Assembly: GCA_035443825.1 (NCBI GenBank)
Contig: DAOMNN010000005.1
Coordinates: 13,332-77,331 of the forward strand
DNA: 64,000 nt
Reading direction: 5' to 3'
Origin: DAOMNN01 sp035443825
GTDB lineage: Bacteria > Pseudomonadota > Gammaproteobacteria > Burkholderiales > Rhodocyclaceae
In this document: positions 25,888 through 34,716 of the stretch, piece by piece
How positions within the stretch are numbered: the stretch's first letter is position 1
Layout: each line of letters begins with the position of its first letter
Made by a program: the position numbers and the translations under genes
Notes under the pieces: model-generated
What the model was told of the DNA's origin: nothing
The model's input: the letters and a program-made list of their open reading frames with translations, nothing else
Database searches by the model: none

Positions 25888-28638
25888 ATGCCCACCCTAT
25901 TGCTCGTCGATGGTTCCAGTTATCTGTACCGCGCCTTTCACGCGCTGCCCGATCTGCGCAATTCCGCGGGCGAGCCGACCGGCGCGGTGCGTGGGGTGCT
26001 GTCCATGCTGCGGCGCCTGGAGGGCGAGTACGCGGCAGAGTATCGTGCCTGCGTCTTCGATGCCAAGGGCAAGACTTTTCGAGACGAATGGTATCCCGAA
26101 TACAAGTCCCATCGCCCGCCGATGCCGGACGATCTGCGGGCCCAGATCGAACCGCTGCACGAGGGCGTCAAGGCGGAAGGGTGGCCCTTGCTGATGATAG
26201 ACGGGGTCGAGGCCGACGACGTCATCGGCACGCTCACGCGTCAGGCGCTGGAAGTCGGGTGGGAGGTCGTGATCTCGACTGGCGACAAGGATCTCACCCA
26301 GCTGGTGCGTCCGGGTGTGCGCTGGGTCAATACCATGAACGACGAGGTCCTGGACGTCGATGGCGTGACCGCCAAGTTCGGCGTCCCGCCGGAACGCATC
26401 GTCGACTATCTCGCGCTGGTGGGGGATACGGTAGACAACGTGCCCGGTGTGGAGAAGTGCGGCCCGAAGACGGCAGTCAAGTGGTTGACCGAATACGGCA
26501 CGCTCGACGATCTCGTCGTCAATGCGGACAAGATCGGCGGAAAGGTCGGGGAGAACCTGCGCAAGCATCTCGATTTCCTGCCGCTGGGGCGAAAGCTGGT
26601 GACGGTTGCGACCGACCTCGATCTTCCCGTCCGGCCGGAGGATCTTCCTGCACGCGCGGACGACAAGGCGGCCTTGCGGGCGCTCTATGAGCGCATGGAG
26701 TTCAGGAGCTGGTTGCGTGACATCGACGGGAACGGGGACGGGCAGCGATCGACGGGCAAGAAATCGACGGGGCCGGACTCCGGTGATCCGGGAGAGCAAC
26801 GGAGTCCGGTCCCATTGATCGAAGGCCCCGTCGACCGCTCATATGTCACGATCCTGTCCTGGGACGATTTCGACGTCTGGCTGGCCCGTATCACGGGGGC
26901 GAAATTGACCGCTTTCGACACCGAGACCACCAGCCTGGAGCCGATGAAGGCGCGACTCGTCGGCATGTCGTTCGCGGTCGTGCCGGGAGAGGCCGCGTAT
27001 CTTCCGCTCGCGCATCGCGGCGCGGATGCGCCCCAGCAATTGCCGATGCAGGAGGTACTCGAGAAACTTGCCCCCTGGCTCGAATCCGACGCGCATCGCA
27101 AAGTCGGACAGAATCTCAAGTACGACGCGCATGTGCTCGCCAACCATGGGATCCGGCTCGGTGGCATCGCCGACGATACACTGCTCGAATCCTATGTCCT
27201 CGAAAGCGACAAGTCGCACGACATGGACTCGCTCGCCAGCCGTCATCTGGGGCTGAAGACCATCACCTATGTCGAAGTGTGCGGCAAGGGCGCAAAGCAG
27301 ATCGGCTTCGATGAAGTCGCGGTCGATCGTGCGACCGAATATGCGGCCGAGGATGCGGATGTCACCCTGCGCTTGCACCGTGCCCTGTCCGGTCAACTCG
27401 AACCGGAAGCGAGACTCGCCGCGTTGTACCGTGAGATCGAATTGCCGACCATGGCCGTGCTGTTCGAGATGGAACGCACCGGCGTCCTGATCGACGCCTT
27501 TTTGCTTGCGCAGCACTCGGAGGAGCTGGGGCGGCGGCTGCACGAGCTGGAGCGGCAGGCGCACGAAGTGGCGGGTCAGCCATTCAACCTCGGTTCGCCG
27601 AAGCAACTCGGCGAAATCCTGTTCGGCAAGCTGGCGCTGCCGGTGGTGAAGAAGACCGCCACAGGGCAACCCTCCACCGACGAGGAGGTGCTGCAGATCC
27701 TGGCCGAAGACTATCCCTTGCCCAAGCTGCTGCTCGAACACCGCGGACTGGCAAAACTCAAGAGCACCTATGCCGACAAGCTGCCGCGGATGGTCAATCC
27801 GAAAACGGGGCGGGTGCACACCAGCTTTTCGCAGGCGGTTGCGGTGACCGGCAGGCTGGCGAGTTCCGATCCGAATCTGCAGAACATTCCGATTCGCACC
27901 GAGGAAGGGCGCCGCATCCGGGCCGCCTTCATTGCACCGCGCGACCACGTGATCGTATCGGCAGACTATTCGCAGATCGAACTGCGCATCATGGCGCATC
28001 TTTCCGGCGACGAACGCCTGCTCGATGCGTTCGCCAAGGGTGAGGACGTGCATCGTGCGACCGCGGCGGAGGTGTTCGGGGTGACCCCGGGCGAGGTCAC
28101 GAGCGAGCAGCGGCGTTACGCCAAGGTGATCAACTTCGGACTGATCTACGGCATGAGCGCCCACGGGCTGGCGAAGAACCTGGGTATCGATCGTGCCGCG
28201 GCACAAGGCTGGATCGACCGCTACTTCGCGCGCTATCCGGGCGTCGCTCGCTACATGGACGAGACCAAGGCCGGAGCGAAGGACCACGGCTACGTCGAGA
28301 CCGTCTTCGGCCGCCGCCTGTATCTGCCCGACCTGCGGGCGCAGCAGGCCGGCCGCCGTCAGGCCGCGGAACGTGCGGCCATCAATGCGCCGATGCAGGG
28401 TACTGCAGCCGACCTGATCAAGAAGGCGATGATTGCGGTCCGGCGCTGGCTGAAGGGATCGGGGCTGAAGTCGCGCCTGGTCCTGCAGGTTCACGACGAA
28501 CTCGTGCTCGAGGTGCCAAAGGACGAACTCGATCGAGTTCGTGAGGAATTGCCGAAGCTGATGAGTGGCGTCGCCGAGCTGGCCGTGCCCCTGCTGGTCG
28601 AAGTAGGTTCCGGCGACAACTGGGATCAGGCGCACTGA
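25888..28638 (+). CDS. polA: DNA polymerase I
   Basis: About 916 residues, full length. 5' nuclease domain (PTLLLVDGSSYLYRAFHALP to about residue 290), a low-complexity linker rich in Gly/Ser/Asp, a 3'-5' exonuclease domain with all three motifs intact (AFDTETTSLEP; VGQNLKYDAH; YAAEDADVTLRLH), and the polymerase with motif A DYSQIELRIMAHLSGDE, motif B RRYAKVINFGLIYGMSAHG and motif C QVHDELVLEV. So proofreading should be active. I chose ATG 25888: CAGGAA sits nine bases upstream, whereas ATG 25879 overlaps that site. Confidence 0.98.
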   Translation: MPTLLLVDGSSYLYRAFHALPDLRNSAGEPTGAVRGVLSMLRRLEGEYAAEYRACVFDAKGKTFRDEWYPEYKSHRPPMPDDLRAQIEPLHEGVKAEGWPLLMIDGVEADDVIGTLTRQALEVGWEVVISTGDKDLTQLVRPGVRWVNTMNDEVLDVDGVTAKFGVPPERIVDYLALVGDTVDNVPGVEKCGPKTAVKWLTEYGTLDDLVVNADKIGGKVGENLRKHLDFLPLGRKLVTVATDLDLPVRPEDLPARADDKAALRALYERMEFRSWLRDIDGNGDGQRSTGKKSTGPDSGDPGEQRSPVPLIEGPVDRSYVTILSWDDFDVWLARITGAKLTAFDTETTSLEPMKARLVGMSFAVVPGEAAYLPLAHRGADAPQQLPMQEVLEKLAPWLESDAHRKVGQNLKYDAHVLANHGIRLGGIADDTLLESYVLESDKSHDMDSLASRHLGLKTITYVEVCGKGAKQIGFDEVAVDRATEYAAEDADVTLRLHRALSGQLEPEARLAALYREIELPTMAVLFEMERTGVLIDAFLLAQHSEELGRRLHELERQAHEVAGQPFNLGSPKQLGEILFGKLALPVVKKTATGQPSTDEEVLQILAEDYPLPKLLLEHRGLAKLKSTYADKLPRMVNPKTGRVHTSFSQAVAVTGRLASSDPNLQNIPIRTEEGRRIRAAFIAPRDHVIVSADYSQIELRIMAHLSGDERLLDAFAKGEDVHRATAAEVFGVTPGEVTSEQRRYAKVINFGLIYGMSAHGLAKNLGIDRAAAQGWIDRYFARYPGVARYMDETKAGAKDHGYVETVFGRRLYLPDLRAQQAGRRQAAERAAINAPMQGTAADLIKKAMIAVRRWLKGSGLKSRLVLQVHDELVLEVPKDELDRVREELPKLMSGVAELAVPLLVEVGSGDNWDQAH

Positions 28639-28642
28639 CGCG

Positions 28643-28671
28643 TTCAGGGGCGGGCCCGGCGAGTGTATAAT
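28643..28671 (+). promoter_or_regulatory. promoter of the carbamoyltransferase gene
   Basis: TATAAT at 28666-28671 within GTGTATAATCCGCTGTTTT, with a weak -35 (TTCAGG, 28643-28648) at 17 bp. The same GTGTATAATCC.. TGTTTT block recurs upstream of the second sulfotransferase gene. Confidence 0.55.
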
Positions 28672-28732
28672 CCGCTGTTTTCATGATGGATTCCGGTCGG
28701 AACGATCGGTACGGTCCTCACGAGGTAATCCG

Positions 28733-30469
28733 TTGTCCCTGACCATACTCGGCCTGTCCGGTGCGCTTACGCACGATCCGTCTGCGGCTCTCTATATCGA
28801 TGGCAAACTCGTCGCCGCAGCCGAGGAAGAGCGCTTCGTGCGCGACAAGCACGCCAAGGGGCGCATGCCCTACGAGTCGGCCAGGTTCTGCCTCGACTTC
28901 GCCGGCATCAAGACCGGGGACGTCACCGCGGTGGCGATCCCCTTCGCACCGATCAGCATCTTCGACAGGGCTCGCTGGCAGTACGCCAAGCGCTACTGGT
29001 ATGCGCCCGACCGCGCGCTCGACGCGATCCTGATGGGTAACCGGCGCTATCATCGCTACCGCAAGCGCATCGAGTGGTGCCTGCAGCAACTCGGTTTCGA
29101 CCTGAAGAAGACCGAAATCGTGCCGGTCGAACATCACCTCACCCATGCGTCCAGCGCCTACCACTGCTCCGGCTTTACCGAGAAGACCGCCATCCTCGGC
29201 ATCGACGGCAAGGGCGAGTACGCGACCACCTTCTTCGGCTACGGCGAGCACGGCAGGATCCACAAGATCAAGGAATTCTACGACCCCGATTCACTCGGCG
29301 GCCTGTACGGCGCGATCACCGAGTATCTCGGGTTCGAGATGCTCGACGGCGAGTACAAGGTGATGGGTATGGCACCCTACGGCGATGCCGCCCGCTACGA
29401 CTTCTCGCGCCTGGCGAAATTCGAGAATGGCGAGCTGACCGTCAACACCGACTACGCCAACGTGATCGGCTTTCGCCGCTACAAGGAGCAGGGCAAGGGA
29501 TACTACTTTTCACCCAAGCTGATCGACTGGCTGGGCCCCATGCGCCATGGCGATATCGCCGACGACCCCTACATCCACTACGCGGCGAGCATGCAGAAGC
29601 TGTTCGAGGATCTGTCGCTGCAGATGATGGACTACTACCTCGGCGACATCCTGCGCGAAACCGGCAAGCTCGCCTTTGCTGGCGGCGGTGCGCTCAACGT
29701 CAAGCTCAATCAGAAGATCATCGCCCGGCCGGAGGTGAAAGAACTCTACGTTCAGCCCGCGTCGGGTGACTCCGGTACCGCGGTCGGGGCCGCATCCTAC
29801 GTGTCGGTGCAACGCGGCGTGCCGGTCGAGAAGATGGAGCACGTCTATCTCGGACCCGCCTACAGCAACGAAGACGTGATCGCGGCCTGCGCCCGGCATC
29901 CGGCCAAGCCGGAATGGCAGTTGATCGACGGCGTGCCGCAGAAGATCGCGAGTATTCTTGCCGACGGCAACCCGGTCGCGTGGTTCCAGGGCCGCATGGA
30001 GTTCGGTCCGCGCGCCCTCGGCGGCCGCTCCATCCTCGGTTGCCCCAGCGCCGCCGGCGTGGCCGACCGCATCAACCAACAGATCAAGTTTCGCGAACGC
30101 TGGCGCCCCTTCTGCCCCAGCATGCTCGACACGGTCGGCCCGCAGATGCTCCAGACGGACCATCCTGCACCGTTCATGACCTTCACCTTCGAGGTCGCCG
30201 AGGAGTGGAGGAGCCGTGTGCCCGAGGTCGTGCATGAGGACGGTACCGCCCGTGCCCAGGTGCTCCAACGCGAACACAATCCGCGCTATTACGACCTGAT
30301 GAAGGAGCTGGAAGTGCTCACCGGCAATGGCGTCGTCCTCAATACGTCGCTCAATCGTCGCGGCGAGCCCATGATCTGCTCGCCCACCGATGCGCTGAAC
30401 ATGTTCTTCGGCTCGGATCTGCAGTACCTGATCATGGAAGACGTGCTCGTTTCCAAGGTCACCGCGTAA
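28733..30469 (+). CDS. carbamoyltransferase of the NodU/WapO type, probable LPS core modification
   Basis: 578-residue carbamoyltransferase that transfers a carbamoyl group from carbamoyl phosphate to a sugar hydroxyl. N-terminal Kae1-like ATPase-fold domain: GLSGALTHDPSAALY, EEERFVRDKH, the metal-binding VEHHLTHASSAYHCSGF and AFAGGGALNVKLN; C-terminal domain begins at WFQGRMEFGPRALGGRSIL, the family signature. In P. aeruginosa WapO carbamoylates the inner-core heptose; the LPS-core neighbourhood here supports the same role, though the acceptor is inferred. TTG start at 28733 with GAGGT seven bases upstream. First of three same-strand genes. Confidence 0.9.
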   Translation: MSLTILGLSGALTHDPSAALYIDGKLVAAAEEERFVRDKHAKGRMPYESARFCLDFAGIKTGDVTAVAIPFAPISIFDRARWQYAKRYWYAPDRALDAILMGNRRYHRYRKRIEWCLQQLGFDLKKTEIVPVEHHLTHASSAYHCSGFTEKTAILGIDGKGEYATTFFGYGEHGRIHKIKEFYDPDSLGGLYGAITEYLGFEMLDGEYKVMGMAPYGDAARYDFSRLAKFENGELTVNTDYANVIGFRRYKEQGKGYYFSPKLIDWLGPMRHGDIADDPYIHYAASMQKLFEDLSLQMMDYYLGDILRETGKLAFAGGGALNVKLNQKIIARPEVKELYVQPASGDSGTAVGAASYVSVQRGVPVEKMEHVYLGPAYSNEDVIAACARHPAKPEWQLIDGVPQKIASILADGNPVAWFQGRMEFGPRALGGRSILGCPSAAGVADRINQQIKFRERWRPFCPSMLDTVGPQMLQTDHPAPFMTFTFEVAEEWRSRVPEVVHEDGTARAQVLQREHNPRYYDLMKELEVLTGNGVVLNTSLNRRGEPMICSPTDALNMFFGSDLQYLIMEDVLVSKVTA

Positions 30470-30514
30470 CGTGGACGCTGCCGCGACCGGATTTCCTGAA
30501 AAGGGACTCGAAGG

Positions 30515-31198
30515 ATGCTGAAGGAATGGTATGAGGACGCGCGAAAGCGTTACAAGATCAAGAGGGAGGCGCCACGACTCTGGCATTTTCCGGAAGAACA
30601 GTTCGGATATATGCAGATTCGCAAGGTGGCCTCGACATCGATCTCCAATGCGCTTCTGAATTCCGAACGTCTGCACCGAACGGGCGAGTCGTTCCAGGAT
30701 TTCAAGGCACGCTGCAGCGTCAGCGTGATGCCGGCCGAGGCCCGACGACTGACTGCCGGTTCTCTGGTGTTCGCGTTCGTCCGCCATCCGCTGGGCAGGC
30801 TTCACTCCGCCTATCTCAACAAGATTGTCGACGCCGAGCGATTGGGTGACAAGAACACCTTTCGCTGTCACGGCATTTCCTTCGGCATCTCGTTCGAGGC
30901 TTTCGTCCAACGCGTATGCGAATTGAACGACCGGGAATGTGATCGACATCTCAGGTCGCAGAGCTGGTTTCTTGCCGACGAACAGGGCCCGGTTCCGTCC
31001 TTCATCGGTCGGCTGGAGACTTTCGCCGCAGACTGGGAACGGCTCAGGGCGCAGTTGCCGGCGCTCGGTGACGTCGGCCATTCGAACAAGGCAGCACACG
31101 GCAAGGACTTTCGCGAGTTCTACACACCGAGGATGCTCGAGATTGCCCAGGCCAGGTACGAGCAGGACTTCAGATTGTTCGGATATGCGTTCCTGTGA
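30515..31198 (+). CDS. sulfotransferase family 2 protein (copy 1)
   Basis: 227 residues with the PAPS-binding elements of carbohydrate sulfotransferases of the HNK-1/chondroitin type: 5'-phosphosulfate loop QIRKVASTSISNAL (about 34-47) and 3'-phosphate site FAFVRHPLGRLHSAYLNK (about 86-103). It is closely similar to the protein at 34717-35439, sharing ARKRYKI, FEAFV, HLRSQ.WFL and DFREF/DFLKP regions. No signal peptide or membrane segment, so it acts in the cytosol. It lies between the carbamoyltransferase and a glycosyltransferase gene in an LPS core locus, which suggests sulfation of a core sugar. Acceptor unknown. Confidence 0.85.
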   Translation: MLKEWYEDARKRYKIKREAPRLWHFPEEQFGYMQIRKVASTSISNALLNSERLHRTGESFQDFKARCSVSVMPAEARRLTAGSLVFAFVRHPLGRLHSAYLNKIVDAERLGDKNTFRCHGISFGISFEAFVQRVCELNDRECDRHLRSQSWFLADEQGPVPSFIGRLETFAADWERLRAQLPALGDVGHSNKAAHGKDFREFYTPRMLEIAQARYEQDFRLFGYAFL

Positions 31199-31232
31199 TC
31201 GTGGAAGCGGCCGACTTGCGGAGACCAGGTCG

Positions 31233-32156
31233 ATGACGCTGCCATTGGTGCTGGTCGGCGTGGCCACGTTCCGGCGCAAGGATCCGTTGAACGATTGCCT
31301 GGCCTCTCTGGCAGTCCAGGCGCCGCATCCGCACTGCCGTGTCGTCGTCGTGGTCGCCGACAACAATCCTGACGGCATGGCCTCAGAGGTGGTGAACGCC
31401 TGGCAGGACAGATTCCCATGGCCGCTGCACTATGTCACCGAGCCGCGCCAGGGGCTGGCCGAGGTTCGCAACCGGATCATTGCGCACGCCCTCGAGATCG
31501 AGGCCGACTATGTCGCCTTTCTCGATGACGACGAGACTGCCGATCCGGACTGGCTCTATCACCTACACGACGTCATCGCGACGACCGAAGCACACGCCGT
31601 CCAGGGTGCGGTGCGCTACGTCCCGCTCGAGTGCGGAGGCGGGACGCCGCCACCGTTTACCACCGAACATGCGGAACTCGAGGCCGTCAAGATTCCCTAC
31701 ACGAACAACGTGATCTTCAGCGCGACCCTGATCCGCGACTGGGGGCTGCGCTTCGACGAACGATTCTCGCTGACGGGAGGCGAGGACTACGACTTTTTTC
31801 TGCGATCGCATCTGCGTGGCGGCGTTCATCTATGGACCAACAAAGCGCTGGTCAGCGAACCGGTTCCGTGCGCCCGGCAGCAGGTGTCCTATCGTTTGCG
31901 CAGAGTGTTCAGATCCGCGGCGAGCAAGGCGCTGTCGGAGCGATTGCGCATCGGCAAATCGATCGTCGTCAAGCGCATCCGCAAGTCATTGCGCCAGATC
32001 CTGCGTGGGACGGTTAACGTGCTGCTTGCGCCGCTGTCGATTCTCATGGGCTGCGCCAGTTTCAGGTCCCGTCTTTTCGTAGGGTGCGGCCGCGTTGCGA
32101 AGGGCTCGGGCGGGTTGGCAGGCATGCTCGGGTGGAACATCCGCATGTACAAGTGA
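31233..32156 (+). CDS. glycosyltransferase family 2
   Basis: 307 residues with a GT-A fold: N-terminal LVGVATFRRKDPLNDCL, donor-binding VVADNNPDG, LAEVRNRIIAHALE, the metal-binding FLDDDETADPDWL (DxD-like, about 97-110) and the acceptor-side GGEDYDFFLR. A basic, partly hydrophobic C-terminal region (RKSLRQILRGTVNVLLAPLS) may hold it at the membrane. ATG 31233; the frame extends upstream inside the sulfotransferase gene and that part is rejected. Likely adds a core or O-chain sugar; donor unknown. Confidence 0.88.
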   Translation: MTLPLVLVGVATFRRKDPLNDCLASLAVQAPHPHCRVVVVVADNNPDGMASEVVNAWQDRFPWPLHYVTEPRQGLAEVRNRIIAHALEIEADYVAFLDDDETADPDWLYHLHDVIATTEAHAVQGAVRYVPLECGGGTPPPFTTEHAELEAVKIPYTNNVIFSATLIRDWGLRFDERFSLTGGEDYDFFLRSHLRGGVHLWTNKALVSEPVPCARQQVSYRLRRVFRSAASKALSERLRIGKSIVVKRIRKSLRQILRGTVNVLLAPLSILMGCASFRSRLFVGCGRVAKGSGGLAGMLGWNIRMYK

Positions 32157-32194
32157 GCGGCCGGTCGGCTGCGGTCGGCACGACGCAGCGGCGC

Positions 32195-33511
32195 TCAGGC
32201 GGCGGACGCCTGCCGGCGCAGGCAGAACGAATACACGAAGCCACCCATCAATGCGTTGATATAGAAGCCCGAGTCGGCCGTCACGTACGACTCGAACATG
32301 TTGACCGTGACCCAGAAAGCGAAGAAAGCCCACGCGAACAGGAACACATCGGTGGGCATCAGCCCCTGGCGCCATGTCGTCACGCTGCGCCATCCCACCA
32401 GTGCCACGATCACGAGCATGCACAACACCACCGCCCCGCCGACGGTGACCATGGATTCCAGGTAGGAATTGTGAAGATGTCCGAAGCGCTCCTTGAAGCG
32501 CTCGTCGAAATGCGGCGATGCGTTGATCAGCTTCGATGCGGACCGTCCTCCCCAGCCCAGGACCGGCCGCTCGGCAATCCACTCCAGGGAGGCTGCCCAG
32601 GAAGCGATTCGTACGCCGGTGCTGGTCAGGGGTTCGTCCTCGAAGCGGGCTGCCCGAGTCACCGCGTCGATGCTGATCTCCTCTACTGACAATCGCTTGA
32701 TCACGCGCTGATCCGCGTCGAAGAAATACAGACCCGATGCGAGCAGCACGATCAGACCGGCGGCAGCGGTACCCAGGCGCTTGCGGTGTCCGCGCACGGT
32801 GCGATGCCCGAGGAGAAACCAGGCGACGCCGATCAGCAGTGAGACGCACATCGAGATCACGAGGCCCAGCCATACCGCGCGCACCTGGGTCACAAGACTG
32901 CCCCACAACATCAGCACGACGAACGCGGTCAGGCAGGGGGCAATCAGAATGCGTGCCTTGAGCGGGACCGAGCGAACTGCCCGAGGCAGGAAGAAGAGTC
33001 CTGCCAGGAGTGCGCCGGCGAACACGATTCCGGCGTGCTGCGCATTCCGGAATCCGAAATCCACGCGCTTGCCTTGCCAGGCCGCCACCCAATGATCGGA
33101 CGGCACGAACCAAAGGAGATAAATGAGCAGCCCGGCGGCCGCGCTTGCGAGCAGCAGGAACGGCGACAGCCTGGGCCATGCGGTCGCGCCATACGCAACG
33201 ACCACAAAGAAACAGAACGCGGGGAAGAACCGCTTCGCGCCTGATCCTCCGAACAGGGCTTCGGGCACTGTAAGGCGGTGCCACAAATAACCGATTACGA
33301 TCACCGTGGCCAGCAGGGCGCAGACCTGCACCACCTTGTCCAGGCGAATAGAAGGGTTGCCGACGGCGATCCCCACCAGGAACAGCAGGAACATTGCGCG
33401 GGCCAGCCAATCAGCGGCGTCGACCGAAAGGAACCAGACCGCGGGAAACGCAAGGCCCAGTGCGCTGAATGCCAGTCGGTACCCGCATAGCATGTTATCC
33501 ATCGACATCAT
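32195..33511 (-). CDS. waaL: O-antigen ligase family protein (WaaL-like)
   Basis: 438 residues, about eleven hydrophobic segments with one large periplasmic loop, the topology of WaaL. WaaL joins polyprenyl-linked O-polysaccharide to lipid A-core in the periplasm. The loop carries TGVRIASWAASLEWIAERP (Arg-rich, typical) and GHLHNSYLESMVTVGG, whose His (residue ~347) matches the conserved catalytic His of the family. Converges with the preceding glycosyltransferase gene over 38 bp that contain a 6-bp hairpin (GCTGCG/CGCAGC). Substrate could also be another glycan, as the family is broad. Confidence 0.82.
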   Translation of the reverse strand: MMSMDNMLCGYRLAFSALGLAFPAVWFLSVDAADWLARAMFLLFLVGIAVGNPSIRLDKVVQVCALLATVIVIGYLWHRLTVPEALFGGSGAKRFFPAFCFFVVVAYGATAWPRLSPFLLLASAAAGLLIYLLWFVPSDHWVAAWQGKRVDFGFRNAQHAGIVFAGALLAGLFFLPRAVRSVPLKARILIAPCLTAFVVLMLWGSLVTQVRAVWLGLVISMCVSLLIGVAWFLLGHRTVRGHRKRLGTAAAGLIVLLASGLYFFDADQRVIKRLSVEEISIDAVTRAARFEDEPLTSTGVRIASWAASLEWIAERPVLGWGGRSASKLINASPHFDERFKERFGHLHNSYLESMVTVGGAVVLCMLVIVALVGWRSVTTWRQGLMPTDVFLFAWAFFAFWVTVNMFESYVTADSGFYINALMGGFVYSFCLRRQASAA

Positions 33512-33525
33512 CGGACGGGCACGCC

Positions 33526-34371
33526 CTATGGAAGGCCATAAGTCTCGATCATGGCTCGGATCTGTACGTCATTGCCGGTTTTGTTCCTTTTCCAGAGGCC
33601 GGCGGCCTGGCTTCCAAGCCAATTGACCGGCTCTCTTCTGGTTCCGGAGTGCAGTTCGTAGCAGCCATTGAGGCGAACCATCCAGTAAAGCCAGACGTCG
33701 TCAGCGTCCGGGCAAAGTCGCATGAATTCGCTCCGGTTCAGGACATCCGGATAGAAGCATCCTGCCGGATAGAACACACCGCCGACTCCGGTTGCGAAAT
33801 TGTAGCGATCCCGGGTCTGGTCGCTGACTTTTTTGGGCCACTCCCGGTACGGCCGAACGGCCTCACCGGTGCCCAGCATCTTGTGCATGCGATGCGCCAC
33901 CACGTCTCCTGGGAATCGCTCCGCAGCCAGAACCAGTTCCTTGAGCCAGTCCGACCAGTAGTAGACGTCGTCATCGGCAGTAACGATATCCGCCTCGGGA
34001 AAGCTGGCAAGTGACGGGATGATCTTCTTGTACGAGCGCAGATCCTCGCAGTAGCGGATCTCCAGACCGTCCTGCTGCAGTGACTCCACGGACTCGGGAA
34101 GCGCGGACTTGTCCACTTCTGCGAGCCAGAGAATCAAGCGGTCGGGACGGATGCTTTGCGTGAGCAGGCACTTGAGTGTCAGCGGCAGGGTGGGAAAACG
34201 CCTCGCGTGGGAGGTGAGCGAGACGATCAGTTGATTGTCTCTGCCATGCAAAGGCGCAGTCGTTCGCAAGCGCCAGCGGTAGGCAATCTTCAATCGGCTC
34301 CAGGCAGGCCCGAGGCGTCTGAGCAGTTTTCTCCTTCTCCGTTGCCAGTACTGCATAAAGTGACTTGTCAT
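33526..34371 (-). CDS. glycosyltransferase (GT-A-like)
   Basis: 281 residues. NQLIVSLTSHARRFPTLPLT, QSIRPDRLILWL and the acidic DIVTADDDVYYWSDWLKEL (likely the metal/donor site, about 127-146) are seen in a family of core/capsule glycosyltransferases of unknown donor. A basic amphipathic N-terminus (RRRRKLLRRLGPAW) probably peripherally binds the membrane. Follows waaL upstream in transcription by 14 bp, so the two are co-transcribed. The 345-bp gap before it is shared with the divergent second sulfotransferase gene. Confidence 0.75.
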   Translation of the reverse strand: MTSHFMQYWQRRRRKLLRRLGPAWSRLKIAYRWRLRTTAPLHGRDNQLIVSLTSHARRFPTLPLTLKCLLTQSIRPDRLILWLAEVDKSALPESVESLQQDGLEIRYCEDLRSYKKIIPSLASFPEADIVTADDDVYYWSDWLKELVLAAERFPGDVVAHRMHKMLGTGEAVRPYREWPKKVSDQTRDRYNFATGVGGVFYPAGCFYPDVLNRSEFMRLCPDADDVWLYWMVRLNGCYELHSGTRREPVNWLGSQAAGLWKRNKTGNDVQIRAMIETYGLP

Positions 34372-34716
34372 GAACGGCTCTGTGAGCGATGAGTCGACTG
34401 ACTTCGCTCTTCTCCGTGGTACTCATTCATCCCGGCGCCGCGCATCGCTCGCGTGCTTGCTCGCCCCTGGAGCCGAGCGCAGGAACGTGCGCATCCGATT
34501 AAAGGGCTGCAGTATACGCGCCGACCGATTATGTGCGTGCTACGGGCAGGGCAAGCGCTATGCGAACGGCGTTGGGCGCGCACATCGGTGCGGCTGGAAA
34601 TCGTGGTCTCGCCTGGCGGAACGCCCCGTCTGGCCGTTCATCCAGGGCTGCTGGGCGGCTTTTTGCCATGCGTGTATAATCCATTGTTTTAAAAAACTAT
34701 TCTGCGCGGAGCCGGT
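34372..34716. other. divergent intergenic region
   Basis: 345 bp between a minus-strand glycosyltransferase gene and the plus-strand second sulfotransferase gene. Besides the promoter at 34652-34680, a TATACT on the minus strand (34511-34516) could be a -10 for the glycosyltransferase-waaL pair, but no good -35 is seen. No coding sequence recognised. Confidence 0.6.
34652..34680 (+). promoter_or_regulatory. promoter of the second sulfotransferase gene
   Basis: TATAAT at 34675-34680 within GTGTATAATCCATTGTTTT, nearly identical to the element before the carbamoyltransferase gene. The -35 at 17 bp (TGGGCG) is poor. The tract TTTTAAAAAAC follows. Confidence 0.5.

Noticed and set aside
26839..28635. 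598-residue open frame antisense to polA
   Set aside because: It lies wholly opposite the polymerase domain of polA, has no recognisable domain, and arises from GC-rich codon bias.
32160..32192. 6-bp hairpin between convergent glycosyltransferase and waaL genes as a bidirectional terminator
   Set aside because: No T-run on either side; left unannotated.
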